64,000 bases of DNA from Brasenia schreberi (GCA_036023115.1 JAYKKT010000037.1:2975501-3039500), one strand, 5' to 3'; numbered from the stretch's first letter, positions 31,601 to 44,640 are shown. Notes: generated by a model from the letters alone, not told the origin. Numbers and translations are program-made.

Positions 31601-32930
31601 AAAATATTAAAGTGGATTGTGACGATGTAAGGAAGGAATAGAACTATAGGTTTGCTTGGTACAACTACAAGATATAGTTACAGGGTTAAATTAAGTTTGT
31701 TGTAACGTCTGGAGAGATGACAGATGGATTTGTCATGAAGTTGGATTATGAAATACTACAAAAGTGTCTCAAGGGGCTTGAAGAGTTTTAGGTGCTAATC
31801 GAACATGATTTTGCTCTTCTTGGATTAAATGCATTTAGAACTCAACATTAGTTGCAAGGACAACTAGGAATTATGTGGCCAGCTACACGTCAGACATGCA
31901 TGGTTCGGTACTTATTTGTCCCTGATAGCTCTATGATTGGAACTGATATGTGATTGGGGCAGACCTTTTTTCTAGATTTAATTTTTCCACGAGGGCATTT
32001 TCATTTATTAAAACTTTTCAAAAATGCCCAATTTGTGAATGATATTTTTGGTATATCTGATAGGCTACTCTCATGATAGACAAGCTGAATAACCTCCATG
32101 GAGTCATCTTGCTTCCAATACTGATAAGCTAGTTCCAGATTAATATTTCAGGGACAGAATGGGTTGTTGAATTTGAAAAGGTTAGCTTTGAGATTCAGAG
32201 CTCATTCATAGTCTTGGATATTTCCATTTCATTTCTCCTATTGTCTGCTGTCCATTTTAGATTTTTCTCTTCCTGTTGTGTCGTTATTAGGCCCCTTTAT
32301 GGATCTTGTTTACGTAAACTGGTGGAGCTTATGTTTTAGAAAAGATCTGCTTCTACTGGATCTCTTCCCTATTTGCTACACCTATTTCCCCCCTCTCAGT
32401 GTTTACTAGGATTTGTCGCTAGCAGTTTTACAAACTAACTTTGTTGTGAATAGCAGATGTTGAGCTTTACTTTTGTTGGAATTTGCGATATTAATGTTCC
32501 AAGGTAATCGTGTGCTGCTCAGGTATGTGGCGTGCAACAAACCTACGATGAGTTTCATCATGAAGCTGTCCCTCGCATCTTCAGCCAGCAACTGAGTGTT
32601 AAAATATTCGTGGCAAGAATATTGGTTGGCTTCCCTATAATACTAATTGTGAAGTTCTGCAGCAAAGCTTTAGCGAAATGGTTACTACCTATATTATGCA
32701 ATACATTGGGCATCCCAATCAAATCATCTTGCTACATTCCAACACTCAATGTGAACAGTAAAGAAAAATCTGATAGTGAGAATATCCGTTCATGCGGTGG
32801 ATATCTTGAGAAACTCTTTTCCTACTTCGGGCCACAACATGGACATTTCGATGTTGATACTGGGATACGGTTTCTCCAGTATTCTGGCCTGGCATGGTCG
32901 GTGGTGGATTTGGTTCCCTCACTCTTCTAA
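25361..32930 (+). CDS. LPPD: Lipid phosphate phosphatase delta (long-chain-base-phosphate phosphatase)
   Basis: This predicts a 409-residue PAP2-family membrane phosphatase. Its relative, Arabidopsis LPP-delta/SPP1 (about 416 residues), removes phosphate from sphingoid long-chain-base phosphates in the ER. Exons: 25361-25531, 25647-25742, 25833-25907, 26003-26133, 26260-26363, 26474-26602, 26676-26791, 32523-32930; all join in frame. The three PAP2 motifs are intact: K114-x6-R121-P122, P146-S-S-H149, and R194-x5-H200-x3-D204. Hydrophobic segments flank them (for example FKLLVVVSVFVLVALIGY). The C-terminus YSGLAWSVVDLVPSLF matches the family. I chose the ATG at 25361 because it gives the family's usual N-terminal length; an in-frame ATG at 25118 would add 81 low-complexity residues. 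Intron 1 has a GC donor. The final intron is 5731 bp. The gene looks functional. Confidence 0.9.
25532..25646 (+). other. LPP-delta intron 1: GC-AG intron with (CT)n tract
   Basis: The coding match requires ATCCAG then AGGCACCAG. The only junction that fits is CAG|GCAACC...TTGCAG|AGG, a GC donor. No GT donor lies close enough to keep the family sequence. The interior is largely a 69-base CT repeat (25542-25610), which would act as an oversized polypyrimidine tract. Confidence 0.8.
25542..25610. repeat. (CT)n microsatellite inside intron 1
   Basis: About 34 uninterrupted CT units, starting about 10 bases after the GC donor site. Confidence 0.95.
26792..32522 (+). other. LPP-delta last intron, 5.7 kb
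   Basis: The donor is GGAATT|GTAAGA and the acceptor is TGCTCAG|GTATGT. All other introns of the gene are about 70-125 bases. The expansion contains an L1-type LINE fragment (29476-29910) and mostly unassigned AT-rich DNA. At about 31549-31575 it carries a CATGGGGTCGGCTA motif that recurs in plant repeats and is echoed at the right end of the window (about 63970-63990). Splicing across it is inferred from the conserved protein. Confidence 0.75.
29476..29910 (+). pseudogene. L1-type LINE fragment (RT zinc-binding region)
   Basis: Frames read PWKLLWKSRILPLVSFLCGKW, with the pattern W-K-x-x-x-P-x-x-x-x-FFVWxxxxG of the zinc-binding region after the L1 reverse transcriptase. They continue with GGSLMV/EWVNYFLRVAWKML and RGTRIKRSL, the usual WxxRNRRxFEG ending. 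All catalytic parts are missing. It lies in sense orientation in the intron. Confidence 0.55.
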
Positions 32931-33330
32931 CGTCTCAATTTGTAATTACGTCTCAATTTGTAACATAGCATTGTTTTCTGGTTCAAGAGAATCTCTTACG
33001 AGCTACCATTTGCTGGGCTGGTGTTCCTGTAGTAAGCTTGGACTGTCACTAGCAGTGCCAAGTCTCGGTGTACCGTAGTTAGTTGCAGGAGCTACCACAT
33101 CATAGCAAGATTTAATTGATCCACTGCAGCAGAAAGTTTGAGTAGCCTTCCTTATGTAATTACTAATTAATGATAACCGTTCTGTCCTTACGTTGTGTCT
33201 AATATTAAATTTGGATTGCTCCTCCGCGTAATATGGTGCAGATTCATATTTATGATTGTATTTGAGATTCGTGTACATTCTTATACTTGATGGTAAAAGT
33301 ATTGGCAAACCATTTGTATGAATGCAAGAA
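32931..33330 (+). other. Probable 3' untranslated region of LPP-delta
   Basis: The sequence after the TAA at 32928-32930 is AT-rich, with a tandem TCTCAATTTGTAA..TCTCAATTTGTAAC pair at 32933-32962. No canonical AATAAA is clear; the transcript end is inferred only. Confidence 0.35.
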
Positions 33331-35489
33331 TCATAAAACTTTTAATGGCATATTGTTAGGGATAAAATGTGGATGTGACAAAGTCTGAGCATTTCGATCT
33401 CAGCAGGGGAATATGTTCGATGTCGGAGCTTGTCGAGCCACTTTCATTATGTGAAGGAACTTTCCCATGTTATTTGGGCGATGAAGACATTAGAGTGATT
33501 ATCTTCCAGCTAAACGAATATGTGAACAGCTGGATGCAGAGCACAAGCAATCGCAAACATAAAAGATTTTGCTCACATCAGTGAAACGCAGGACGCCTCC
33601 TGACACAGGAGAGGCACCAAGCAACCCCAAAGTAGATCGCGAAGTTCATGCATCTCCATGACAGGTACATGAGGTCTAACGCTATAAGATGAATCCTTGC
33701 ACCATTTGAACCACCAGTTACAACACAGCCTCAAAGAGGCCATGGCAATCCACGGTCCACGGCACTTTGTCAGGTCGCAAGTACCTGGATGTTGTATCCC
33801 GATAGTTAAGAGTTATGGATTCAGATTAGGAATTAGAATTTTGGTGTACTGTTGATGATGAATCGAGTATGCCATTGACACAATGCAAGTAGAACGCCTG
33901 GCAGCGCTGGGGGTACAGGAACTAATCCTCAAAGCGTGATATTTTCACAAAATTTTGAATCTACAATCGATTACTGTTGCATGTTTCACACAGAAGCCGA
34001 CCCAGCAGCCCACCCAATCTAGGGTACAATACACAAATGCAGGTGCTGAAGAGGATGGCAAATGAATTGGACTGGCCGGGAGTCCGAAGCCTTGTACTTG
34101 TTGAACTCCCACGATGATAACTTCCAAAGCACATTTTAGACGGCCAAGATCAATGGCAGTTCATTCAAACTCTCAGTGAAAAACGGGCAGGTTACTATTG
34201 TTGAGCGGACCATCCATATGCTGAATCAAGCTCTCGCAATAATGATGCTATAATCAATCAAGCTCTCGCAATAGGCAAATCTTATTTTCCGATAAATAAC
34301 TGGAAACATGTTAATCATCTATAATCAATAGGTGAATCTTGTATAATCAACAATTAGAACCTGATTGAATTCAAAGAAAATGGAAGAGCAAACAAGGTAA
34401 CGCTAACTATCCTGATTTCTAAACATTAAGCAAGCTATCTTAGAACACCGCCACGATTTTCTTTTCCAAAATCATTTAATTAAGAAAACTCCTATTCCTC
34501 CATGAAGAAAAAAAACTGCAGTCAAATAATGCACAGAAAAAGAAGAATCGTGAGACCTCAGGTAAAGAGATGCAACGATTGGATATAGCAATCCATTTTA
34601 GCCTTTATCTTTAGATATCAGAAGGTAAAGGCAAGACTGACATTCCAAATCCAGGTCGGGAAATGCAGGGATAGACATGTCTCTGTGGCGTCATTTCCCT
34701 CCCTCCCAAGACTTCCTTTTGGGCTAATGACTCCCTCCCATACTTCAAATTTTAATGGAAATAACTACACTCACAATAAAGATCAAATAGTGAATGTTTA
34801 TTGATATCAAGAAAACAAATCACTCACCAATCGATATTTTAAATCTGCTTTGGAAAATCAATAGATCGTGCGGATCATCTTCTATCCACAATGGCACAGT
34901 CATAGGCACTGATCTCTTTTGAAGTATTCAAGCGGTAAAAATAGACATGGAGATGTCAGTAAACGAACATCACTAGATATTTGAAACGAGCAATCAGAAA
35001 TAACCGTAGCAAAATCTTTTGACTAGTTTCCACCTTTGTAACTAATGAAGTCAGGCCTATATCACCTTCAAGATCGTGTATAGGCCTGCATTATAGGATC
35101 TTTTCCAAGTTGCTTCTCTAGCACCAGACAAATCTAACTTCCACAAATAAAATCGCAGAATAGGATCATCAGAAACTATCACCATCTGTTTATTTGCCAA
35201 TATAACTTTTAGAAAACAATCATAAAAATTTAATTAATTATAAAAGTGACTTGTCACAAACATAAATTAATTATACAAGGTAATTTTACGACAAAGCCTA
35301 TCTACCCAATATCAACTTTTAGCTATGAATTTGCATGTAAGAATATGAACAAAGAGGCAAAAGGTACATACAACTACTCGGGTCTAAATGGCAGAACCTA
35401 AAAAATGAGAAAGAAGATGTAATTACAAAAAAAGTTCTTGCTTGAAATTATGTAGGTACAACTTAGAACATACCGAATAATATAACTAT
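33331..35489. other. Unassigned intergenic sequence
   Basis: The frame at 33369-33584 (71 codons) reads with mixed, protein-like composition but matches no family I know. A direct repeat of TCAATCAAGCTCTCGCAATA occurs at about 34221-34245 and 34253-34273. The rest is AT-rich with no recognisable features. Confidence 0.3.
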
Positions 35490-37060
35490 GCATATTATGA
35501 AAGTAGCAAAAAATGTGTTTGGTAAATCTAAGAAACGTATGCCGGCATAAAAAAAGTTCGGTGGTGGAGCGAAATGGTATAAGATAAAATTATGGCAAAG
35601 ATGGCATGCTACAAATTGCATTATGCTAACAAGACTAATGAAACTTATGAGGCTTACAAAAAGACAAAGAAAAAGTGAAAAAGGCTATTAATGAAGCAAA
35701 ATCCAAAACATCATAGAATGTATATAAAAAGCTCAATTTAAAAGGCAAAAGAGATCCTTTAGGATAGTTATGATTAGACATAAGAAAACTAAGGATCCTT
35801 CCTTTGTCAAATACATCAAAGATAAAAAAATAAGAAGATTCTGGTGACAAGTGATGATATCAAAAATAGATATTAATTTCATAAGCTTTTCAATAAAAAT
35901 ATAGATACCAATATTAGCTTGAGAGAACTAACCTCAAAAAGTATATCAACCATAATTTTTACCAACATATTCAAAGAAATGAAGTAAAGGGGCTTTTAAG
36001 TAATAGAAGTATGAAAAATCATAAGAGAGACATGTATCACTTAGCTTACAAAATTATTTGATGAAATATGACGAAACCAAAAGATCTTGAAGAACGAAGA
36101 AAGAGTACAATTGTACCCATATACAAAAATAAAAATGATAACTAGAATTGTGTGAATTATTGGGATATCAAGTTGATTAACCATATATGAAGTTATGAAA
36201 AAGAATTATAGAACATAACTAAAACGGTATGAATACAATAAAGAACCAATTTAGTTTCATGCAAAAGAGATCTCATATTGAAGCTATCCACATATTGAGA
36301 TGTCTTATGCAATATTTTATAATACAAAAGAAGAACTTTCACATGGCATTTATTGATTTAGGAAAAGCTCACAATAGAGTATGAAGAGATATTCTTTGGA
36401 GAGCCTTAGAGAAAAAAACATATCTTTAACATATATATGAGATATGTATGATGTCACACAAACATTTGTGGCAAATTTCTATGAAATTGACATCGAATTC
36501 TATCGCATATTTATTTATCTTGGTTGGTAATACGTTAACAAAGCATATTCAAGATGAATTAAGATGAATCCTTTAATAAGCAAAATTTTATGTACCTAAG
36601 GTCAATTTCCAGTGATAGGAAAATTGATAGAGATATTATTATACGTAAAACTAATGCAGGTTGATTAAAATAGAGAGGTGCATAGGGTATTTTATGTGAC
36701 AAGATACCATTAAAGTTGAAAGGTAAATATCAAAGACTAGCAATTAGACCCACTATGTTATATGGTTATGAGTATTGACTAGTTAACCATCAAATATATA
36801 AAAGATGTTTGTGGCATAAATGAAGATATTGAGATAGATGTGTGGTTATATAAAGTAGTATTGTATCCATAATGACGTGAAAAACAAATTAGGAGTGTCA
36901 CTAATAGATGATAAAATAAGAGAAAGTCATTTAAGATGGTTTGAACTTGTAGAAAGGTGAATAAAGAAAGCTCCTGTAAGAAGTGAAAGACTGAATGGTG
37001 AAAACAATAAAAAAGAAAGAGGAAGACCACAAAAGTGTTGGAAGGTAATAATAAAGAATG
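35490..37060 (+). pseudogene. RTE-type LINE, heavily decayed
   Basis: Spread over three frames, the order is that of a plant RTE LINE ORF: MAKVAK-like leader and MPA/WW region (35500-35580), EAYKKTKKKVKKAINEAKSK (35650-35710), AFIDLGKAHNR-like RT motif (about 36350-36380, aspartate region), then LCYMVMSIDLVNHQIYKRCL (about 36755-36810). The last matches the family's YGSECWxVKKQHxxKM block. A C-terminal RLRWFGHVxRR-like stretch (about 36930-36960) and RGRPQKCWK (37020-37045) follow. The many stops show it is long dead. Confidence 0.7.
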
Positions 37061-37083
37061 ATCTAGTTTATATTTTGTTAAAA

Positions 37084-37132
37084 TATATATATATATATTT
37101 ATTTATTTATTTATTTATTTATTATATTTTCT
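37084..37132. repeat. AT and TTTA microsatellite at LINE 3' end
   Basis: (AT)n passes into about nine TTTA/ATTT units right after the LINE reading ends. RTE LINEs commonly end in short tandem repeats, so this is probably the element's tail. Confidence 0.7.
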
Positions 37133-37159
37133 ATTTGTAAAAGTACATACTTTTGTAAC

Positions 37160-40100
37160 TAGGCACATTCGGCACCAGGGCTTCTAGGCACTAGGGATAC
37201 CAACACCAGGGCCACCAATGGCTAGGCCCTTCCAACAACTCTTTTTACTAGTTGTTTTTCATGTTCAGTCTCTTCTCTATAGATAGATACCTCAATGTAT
37301 TCAATAATGATTAAGCCTTCTTGGCTAATTTATATATACATTCTTTTCAGTGTATTTGCTATTATTCTAGCCTTTTTATAGTCATCTTTTGGTGTTTCAT
37401 ATTGTCGTATATGTGTATCGGATATCCGCTACTCTATTCAACACGTTGAAGTATCATCTTCATTACATAGTATCAAAGACGATATGCTCTTAATGATTAT
37501 CAAGTCACTGCCTGAGGAAGCATGCTAAAGACAAAAAGTCTTTTTTCAAGAAACTTGGAAATTTATGGTATTTTTTCAAGCATTTATCAAAGTGCACTCC
37601 TTTGAAACTTGTACTCTTTAAAGATGAAAGAAAAGGGTTTCAGCTTTCGATTAACAACTTCCAACAATAAATCATAGGCTCAATCAATGAAAAACTATTT
37701 AAATTTCAAAAAATTATAGGGCTATGTGAATAGATCAAAGGTATAACCCTCTATAAATATCACTTTTGAACAAAATTATAAATTTGAAGGAGGCTATAGG
37801 ATGATCTTATGGGTTCTTACAGATAATGTAAATGATCACATTAGAGACATCTTGGTCGACTTTACCAGTACCAAAGAAGCATGAAAATAGAAATATCATG
37901 TCCAAAGTGATGTGGCACATAAGATGACATTACGTGATAAAATATCGTTATTAATACAAGGAGATAAAGGGGTGAATGAGTTCTATAGTGAGTATTCCAA
38001 TATTTGGAATCAATTAAATGAATATAAAAAGAAGTATAGACAATGTCTTAATGAAAAACAATGTTAAGTAAATGAATACTTAGTATATCAATTTTCTAGA
38101 AGTCTTAGAAATTCGAAAAGGTAAGATCCTATATTATACATCGTAACCCCTTCCCTACTAAAGAAGATATTCTTCCCAACCTTCAAATGATAAAAACAAG
38201 AGTTACTGAAGATAGACTTCAAAAAGATTTTGCCTTAACCATATAAAAGGCCTAGAACACATTAATACATATTGACCTCCATATTTCAAGATCTAATGAT
38301 CAAGTGAGACAAAAGGAGAAATTATTTACCACTTTTGTAAGGAAAACAGACATATTAGTCCGAATTGACCAAGATTAAAGAAAAAGGTAGCCTTGGTAGA
38401 TAAACCAACTCTTCTTCCTCAATTATTCTCTCCATGAAAAAGTAAAGCTTCTTGAAGCACAATTGCAGGAGAGGGCAATCATTAGTACAATATGCTCTAC
38501 TTTCATGCATGACACTAAAGGTATGACTCCTTGTTTACTTTTCATGTGCTTCATTTCATATGACTTTCAATGAAAAACTTTTGAATTCATTCTTAAGAAA
38601 ACCTTTATTATGTATTTTTACCTCCGTTGGAACCAAACTAAAGGTCGGCAAAATGCGGGACTTTCAAAACAAAGACTTTTCAATTTCTAAAATTAGTATG
38701 GTAGCAAAATTAAATTTAAGTTTACTTTTTGCATTTCAAATATCGGATAATGGTTGTGTTATAACCTTCTTATCTAAAAGATGATTGTAAATGATCACCT
38801 CTAAAAAAGATGATTGGATGTGACCATAGAGAAGGAGGACTATGTAATGGATTATATGCATAATATTGGACATTCAAATATTTTGTCAAATGATTTACAA
38901 TTATAACACAAAAGACTTACCATTTAAATGTTCAAAAATTGTATCAATGTCCTATTGAAATAAAAAATATATTGAAAATTTCTCTTGCAAAGTCTTTGAT
39001 CTTTACAAAATGCAACATCTTTCATTTCTAAACAAAATATATGTTACAAGCAAATCTTTTAAAATTATACAATCAATGTTTGGCATGCCACGCCCATTAT
39101 GTCAAAAAGAGTGTCTCATATTATGTCATTTTTATTGATAACTTTACTAGATATACATGAGTATATCTATTAAAGGCAAAATCTGATATTTTAAAAAAAA
39201 ATGTCAAATTCCATAACCTTATTAAGAATCAAAATCAAAGTATTTACGCCAGACTCACGAGTAGAATTTGTAAAAAATGGGTTTGAAATGTATCTTGAAA
39301 ACAATGGGATCCTCAGACAAACCTCTTATACCAAAACTCCTCAACAAAATGGTATTTTCGAATGAAAATATAGGCACATTGTAAAAACCACTAGAACCTT
39401 GTTAGTATCTAGTGAGGTTTCAAAAAATCTTGGTTATAAGCTATTATGGTATCTGTCTATCTAATAAATTGCAGCCTTAATGTTTCTACTATTGAAAACT
39501 TGCTTAAACTTATACCTAACTACTCTACATTAAGAGTATTTGGGTGTAAAAATTGTGTTTACAAACAAAGATGATAAATCATCTCCACATGCATTCGAAT
39601 GTGTGTTCTTAGGGTATGGAACAAACAAAAAAACTTATAGATATTATGATCCCAAGAACGATAAGCTATACGTGTCAAGAGATATTAAATTATTGAAAAA
39701 TGAATTTGTATTTCAAAAACAAGTTGTTAATTGCATATTCCTTTATGAGTGATATTTTATGTAATTAAAACATAGATCATCAACCTGACGAATCAATGTC
39801 TTCAAGTCGCATTGTGACTCATTTTGAAAGACATTATACTAGGAGAAACCTAGGAGTTATTGAACCTATTCTAAGAAAATATATTAGAGATACTAGACCT
39901 CTCAAGAGATTCATCTCTTATGAAACTTTTCTCCAAAGACAACGCTTTATTAACTACTATTCTAGCCATAAAAGAATCTAGGGCGTTTAAGAAAGCTCAA
40001 ATATCTTAGGATTGGATTTAAGCCATTATTGAGGAACTAGATGTTCTATATAAAGCACAGACATTATAACACATCTTAAAATAAATAAATAAATAAAATC

Positions 40101-41280
40101 AATAGGGTGCCTATGGTTATACAAAATCAAGAGCAATAGTGATGGTACCCTAAAAGGATAGAAAGCTAGGCTAGTGACCAAAAGATACTCTCAAGAGTAT
40201 GATATTGACTACGAGAAAACCTTTACCCTAATCGATAGAATGACAACTATTAGGACTCTTATTGTTCTTAGTACAATTAAAAGCTAAAATATTTTTTAAA
40301 TGTATGTCAAGAATGTCTTTTGAAATTGATGGCTAAAGGAAGAGATATATGGAACCTCATCCAGGCCTTAACATCTCAAAAAACCAAGTTCTTTTTCTTA
40401 AAATATCTTTGTATGGACTTAAGCAAACTCCTAAGACTTGGTTTGATAAAATAAGTTAATGACATGCAATGACTTTACTACCTGCTACACTGACACTACT
40501 TTATTTATAAAGCAACACACTACAGGTATTATAATTTTCTTTCTATATATAGATGATATGATCATCACAGGGTGTGATGTAATTGGGACCTAAAATGTCA
40601 AACAGGATCTTGATAGGGCATTTAAAATAAAGGATTTTCGACATCGACATCTATGATACTTTTTGGGCATTGAGGTAACAATAAATTATAGAGGTTTCTT
40701 TTTATCTTAAACTAAATTTGCTAATGATATTGTTGTTAAATCTGAATTAATAGATGACAAGGCAGTTGAGACACCTAAAATGGTTAACTAAAAGATGAGA
40801 CTTACAGATGGTGAACCACTTTAATGACCCCGCTCCTTACAAACAGATGGTCGGATCTGTGACATACCTTACTATCACTCACCCTGACGTCACTTATGAA
40901 AAGAGAGTATTCTTGTCCTCTTACTCCTTACCTCAGTTAATTGTCTATACGGATGTCGATTGGGACAGTGATTCTAATGATAATCACTTAACAACAGGCT
41001 ACTATATCTTTTTTTAGACTCCCTTATTTCATGTAAATGCAAGAAACAACAAAAGGTGTTAGTCTCATCTCTTGATATCTCTTGAAGCAATCTCGATTTT
41101 GTATTTTAACAACAAAAGTGTTATGTATATAGCCAACAATAATATATTTCATAAACGCATCAAATACATTAAGATGGACTGCATTACATATGTGAAGAAC
41201 ACCTATAAGGGAGCTTGATTCTACACTTTGTGACATTAAAGTATCTATTTTCAGATGTCTTTGTTAAATGTGATGTAATA
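37160..41280 (+). mobile_element. E5: Ty1/copia retrotransposon, decayed
   Basis: The primer-binding site is near 37468 (ATAGTATCAAAGAC), and the stretch before it would be the 5' LTR. Domains follow in canonical order: gag around 37700-38130 (GDKGVNEFYSEYSNIWNQLN), integrase near 39300-39400 (YTKTPQQNGIFE, then HIVKTTRTLL), a post-integrase segment at 39540-39752, RT from about 40090 (KARLVTKRYSQEYDIDYEKT; the FLYIDDM active-site box near 40540), and RNase H (YTDVDWDSDSNDNHLTTGYY, 40945-41010). Frameshifts and stops are scattered throughout. The 3' LTR is not clear. Confidence 0.75.
39540..39752 (+). pseudogene. copia integrase C-terminal segment
   Basis: The 70-codon frame contains SPHAFECVFLGYGTNKKTYR, YYDPKNDKLYVSRDIKL and NEFVF. 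These match the copia motif of the form KxxxCVFLGYxxxxKGYRCYxPxxxxxxVSRDVxFxE. It is the longest clean frame in E5. Confidence 0.75.
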
Positions 41281-41329
41281 CGATCACGAGCCACTATAAC
41301 TCATGCCTCTTTGCAGGAACAACACAAGC

Positions 41330-41520
41330 CATCATGGCTTATTGTTGGACAGTCGTTGGAGGCTCCTAATATTATATTGTATCATACAATACGAAGCGAT
41401 ACATATCATATCATGGTACGCTATGATACTATACAATAGTTTTATCGTATTACAGAGTGTATCGTGCTGTATCATAAGATATAGTACCGTATCGTATGGG
41501 TCCCTCGCCAAAAAGAAATC
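41330..41520. repeat. Palindrome-rich sequence related to the 17.7-kb MITE
   Basis: Blocks such as TTGTATCATACAATACGAAGCG, GGTACGCTATGATAC and ACCGTATCGTATGGG repeat the same ATCGTATGATAC vocabulary as the element at 17685-18180. Terminal repeats and target duplications could not be fixed. It lies near a hAT transposase relic and may be a subterminal region of such an element. Confidence 0.45.
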
Positions 41521-41524
41521 CATA

Positions 41525-41871
41525 TTTTTGCAGGTTTTTGACTTCTGTTTACGGCTCCCTAGTGCTCCTCCAGTGGCTCTCCCCCTCTTTGGTATTCAAG
41601 GCTAAAAAAAAGTACTCTACGATGTCTATTTAAGACTTCCAACTCAGATTGTGGTATAATTTTTTTATTGTATTTGTTTTTGTTATTATTTGTATTTTTC
41701 TTTCTTTAAATAACAAAATATGAAGTTGTGAAGTGTGTTGATATGATTTTTATTGCATTCGTGAAGTGGGAGACACTCTAATTGAGTGTTACGTTTGCTT
41801 TAAAGATATCAACCTTAAATATCAAACACTGAAGATCTCTAATAAGATTTTAGTATGAATGGTTACACACA

Positions 41872-41913
<42 letters not shown>

Positions 41914-42555
41914 TGGGACATCTTATCCTCGTTCACAAACCAAAAGTAGATAGTGATGAGGCATTCTTCCCTGGCCTATTTAGGTTGGGTCGATCACGGT
42001 TACACTGGTCAGTCAAGATTGTCATCCCTACATGTATATAAAGTTTAAACTTCTAATATAACGAGTGTGCTTGCACTAAGACATTTGATTTTCAATATCT
42101 AACAGAGTATGTTTCTTTTCTATTGAGCTAATTACAATCACAAACTTTTTCTTGTTAAATCTTTCTATCTGCATTTTCATACTTGTAAGTACATCTATGA
42201 CATATAGCACAAGGAGTTGAGGTTCTCCAATGTCTCTATATGGTCATCGAGCCAAAGGAGATCATGAGTCTAATACCGAAGTCATGCTTCTCTTGGGGTC
42301 TGTCTATGCCTAGCTTGTAGATAAAGAGAAAGAAAATCCAAGAATTAACAAATTTGACTCGGTATTGCTCACAAAATTTAAGTTCTTGTATCATGCATGT
42401 TAAGCATTATAATGAGACGGAAGCTAACTTTAGTTGAATAAGTTGCATATCATCCTTTCATCTTTTGGACAAACAAACTCTTCCAAAAATGCAAGTGTTG
42501 TGCCATTGGTGGGGATTTATGAAGTATTTTTATTTTCATATTTTTAATTGAATTG
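41525..42555. other. Unassigned sequence with a CT/TA microsatellite
   Basis: A (CT)n tract at 41872-41893 runs into (TA)n to 41913. The rest shows no gene. Confidence 0.4.
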
Positions 42556-42559
42556 AAGT

Positions 42560-43770
42560 ACTCAATTGAGATGACAAGAAGGGGTGTTACAAACTCTCAA
42601 TCTCAATCTGATGATCCGGCACAACAGTAGGTACATCAGTTGAGGGAAATAAGATTAAAGAACAAATGTTTGTTTCGTGAGAAGATAGTTAGTGATGAAA
42701 TTTCATTGTTGAAACATCACCTACCAAGGACTAGAAAAGAAGTTGCTCCTTCCAAGAGTAGAGTTAGAAATTTGTCAAAAGCCATTAAATGATAATGTCT
42801 GTAGATGATTGATAACATACATTAGAGAAGACAACAGAAGGATGATTTAGAGATGTTTGAGGAAGATGATAATGATGTTATTGGATTGGGTGATAATATT
42901 CCTTGTGATGGTAAAACAAAAGTTGATAGTAATAATTCTCGACCATCAACTAGGAAAAAGAGGGTTATTGAAGATTTTTCAAGTAAAAGTGGTAGAAGTG
43001 GAAGGAGTAAAGAAAGAACTTGTAGCATACAATAATTCCTTCATCGTAGCACAACATATTGTACTTAATCTAGAATTTGGGTTGTTATGATTTTAGAACA
43101 ACTGCATGAGCAGACAAACCTTATAGTGAGCAGATGGTTTTATAATACATGTATTCCTTTCAATGCAGCAAACAATTTTTATTTTCAAGCAATGACAGAT
43201 TCAATTACTAATATTGGTCTATAATACAAGATGCTCTCTTATCAAAAGTTGAGAGGAAAGTTATTTGGTAAGATTGTCATTGAAATACAAGAATATTGTT
43301 CGATTTTTAGTCATGAAAGGAGACAGGATGCACTATCATGACATACGGATGAACAAATAGGAGAAGAAAGTCCTTGTTAATCTTTTTCTCTATTGTCCTA
43401 AATAACTTATGTTTTTGAGATCTCTAGACATATCAGAGGAGAGATATACTACAAAGATTCTAAGGTAAGAGTTTGATAAGGTGATATGCGAGGTTAGGCT
43501 AGACAATATAGTCCAGTTCATTACATTACAGATAATGCAACTAACTATAAAGCAACTAGGAAATAGTTAGCAAGTACTTATAAGACTTTCCAACTCCCTA
43601 CATATAATTGATAGATGCTCACCTATCTCACTATCACCATACATGATATCTCTCATATACTGCATAAAACTAGTCAATTTCGGCAAGCAACTACTATAAT
43701 TCATATTAGTGTTGTTATAAGAATTATTCAATATGTAAGGAGTTCTACAAATAAGGGTGCACTCTTAACT
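42560..43770 (+). pseudogene. hAT transposase relic with BED zinc-finger region
   Basis: Frames read CLFREKIVSDEISLLKHHLP (about 42668-42720), resembling the BED finger motif C-x2-C-x-GxxRxKxHL with its first cysteines degraded. After an acidic linker (42840-42900) they read WFYNTCIPFNAANNFYFQAM (about 43132-43195), the strongly conserved FxxxGIPFNxxxSPxFxxM block, and YKMLSYQKLRGKLF (43226-43265). Then come decayed pieces around TDEQIGEE and TDNATNYKATRK (about 43530-43560), the conserved VTDNAxNxxAAG. It is broken by many stops. Confidence 0.75.
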
Positions 43771-43872
43771 TCTTCTTCGCCATTTAATTTATCTATACTT
43801 GTTGATTTGATACTTGATAATACATGATCGGGCTGTTTCCAACCCAACCCCATGATTCGAGTTCCTAGTTAG

Positions 43873-44640
43873 TGTTATTGGACCCAAAATACAAAAAAAG
43901 GGATTCAAATTTTATGTCATTCAACAATGTGTTAAGTAAGCCTTAGAAAGGGCATAAGTGTCTTCTAAGTTAGAAAGCAGTATATAAGTATAATCATATA
44001 TTGGGTTTAGAGTAAGAGAAGAAATAAAAGAAAGGGAGAGCTATCACTGAAGAAGGGGGTTGTGCGTCACCTATGCACATTCTCTCTTGATCTCAATATT
44101 GGGTGTCATCTTTAACCTATTACATTTATAGTTTTATACAATATGGTATCAGAACAGGCAGGCTGAAAATAAGAGGAATCAGATTGTGGTTCTGCACCGA
44201 AGAGTAAGGAGAGGGCATAGGTCGACCGAGAAAAATTCTTCTCCAACATTTCCTGCAAGCATATCAATATTTAGGTTTGATTCAAGAATTCTATTGAGAC
44301 ATCGACTAAATCACGACAAATGGGTTAGGGCAAATCGATAGAAGTGAGTCATTTTTTATCACAAACATTAAATTAGATGGAAAAAATTATCTAGAATGGT
44401 TTAGATCAATTTTACTTAGAGTAAGAGCGAAGGGGATGAGTGAATATTTGACTGATAGCTGCATTAGACCATAATTGGGAAGCCCGACTACCCATAATGG
44501 GAGAGGGAAAATGCTCTAGTCATAATCTTGTTGGTAAATTCCATGATGCCCAATGTAGGGCGATCCTTCTTATATCTTGAAACAATCCACTAAATCTTGG
44601 AAGCTATGAGAGAAGCATATTCTCAAAAAAATATTGCAAA
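43873..44640 (+). mobile_element. E6: Ty1/copia 5' LTR and gag fragment
   Basis: The LTR-like part begins TGTTATTGGACCC and runs to the primer-binding site TGGTATCAGAACAGG (about 44149-44163). The frame at about 44365-44460 reads ITNIKLDGKNYLEWFRSILL and RAKGMSEYLTDSCI, the copia gag signature LDGKNYxxWxxxxxxxLxxKGxxxYL. Frameshifted text then gives LLVNSMMPNVG. It stops near 44640 without pol. Confidence 0.65.

Noticed and set aside
33369..33584. A small 71-codon gene downstream of LPP-delta
   Set aside because: No motif, no family wording and no promoter signal; the frame may be chance.
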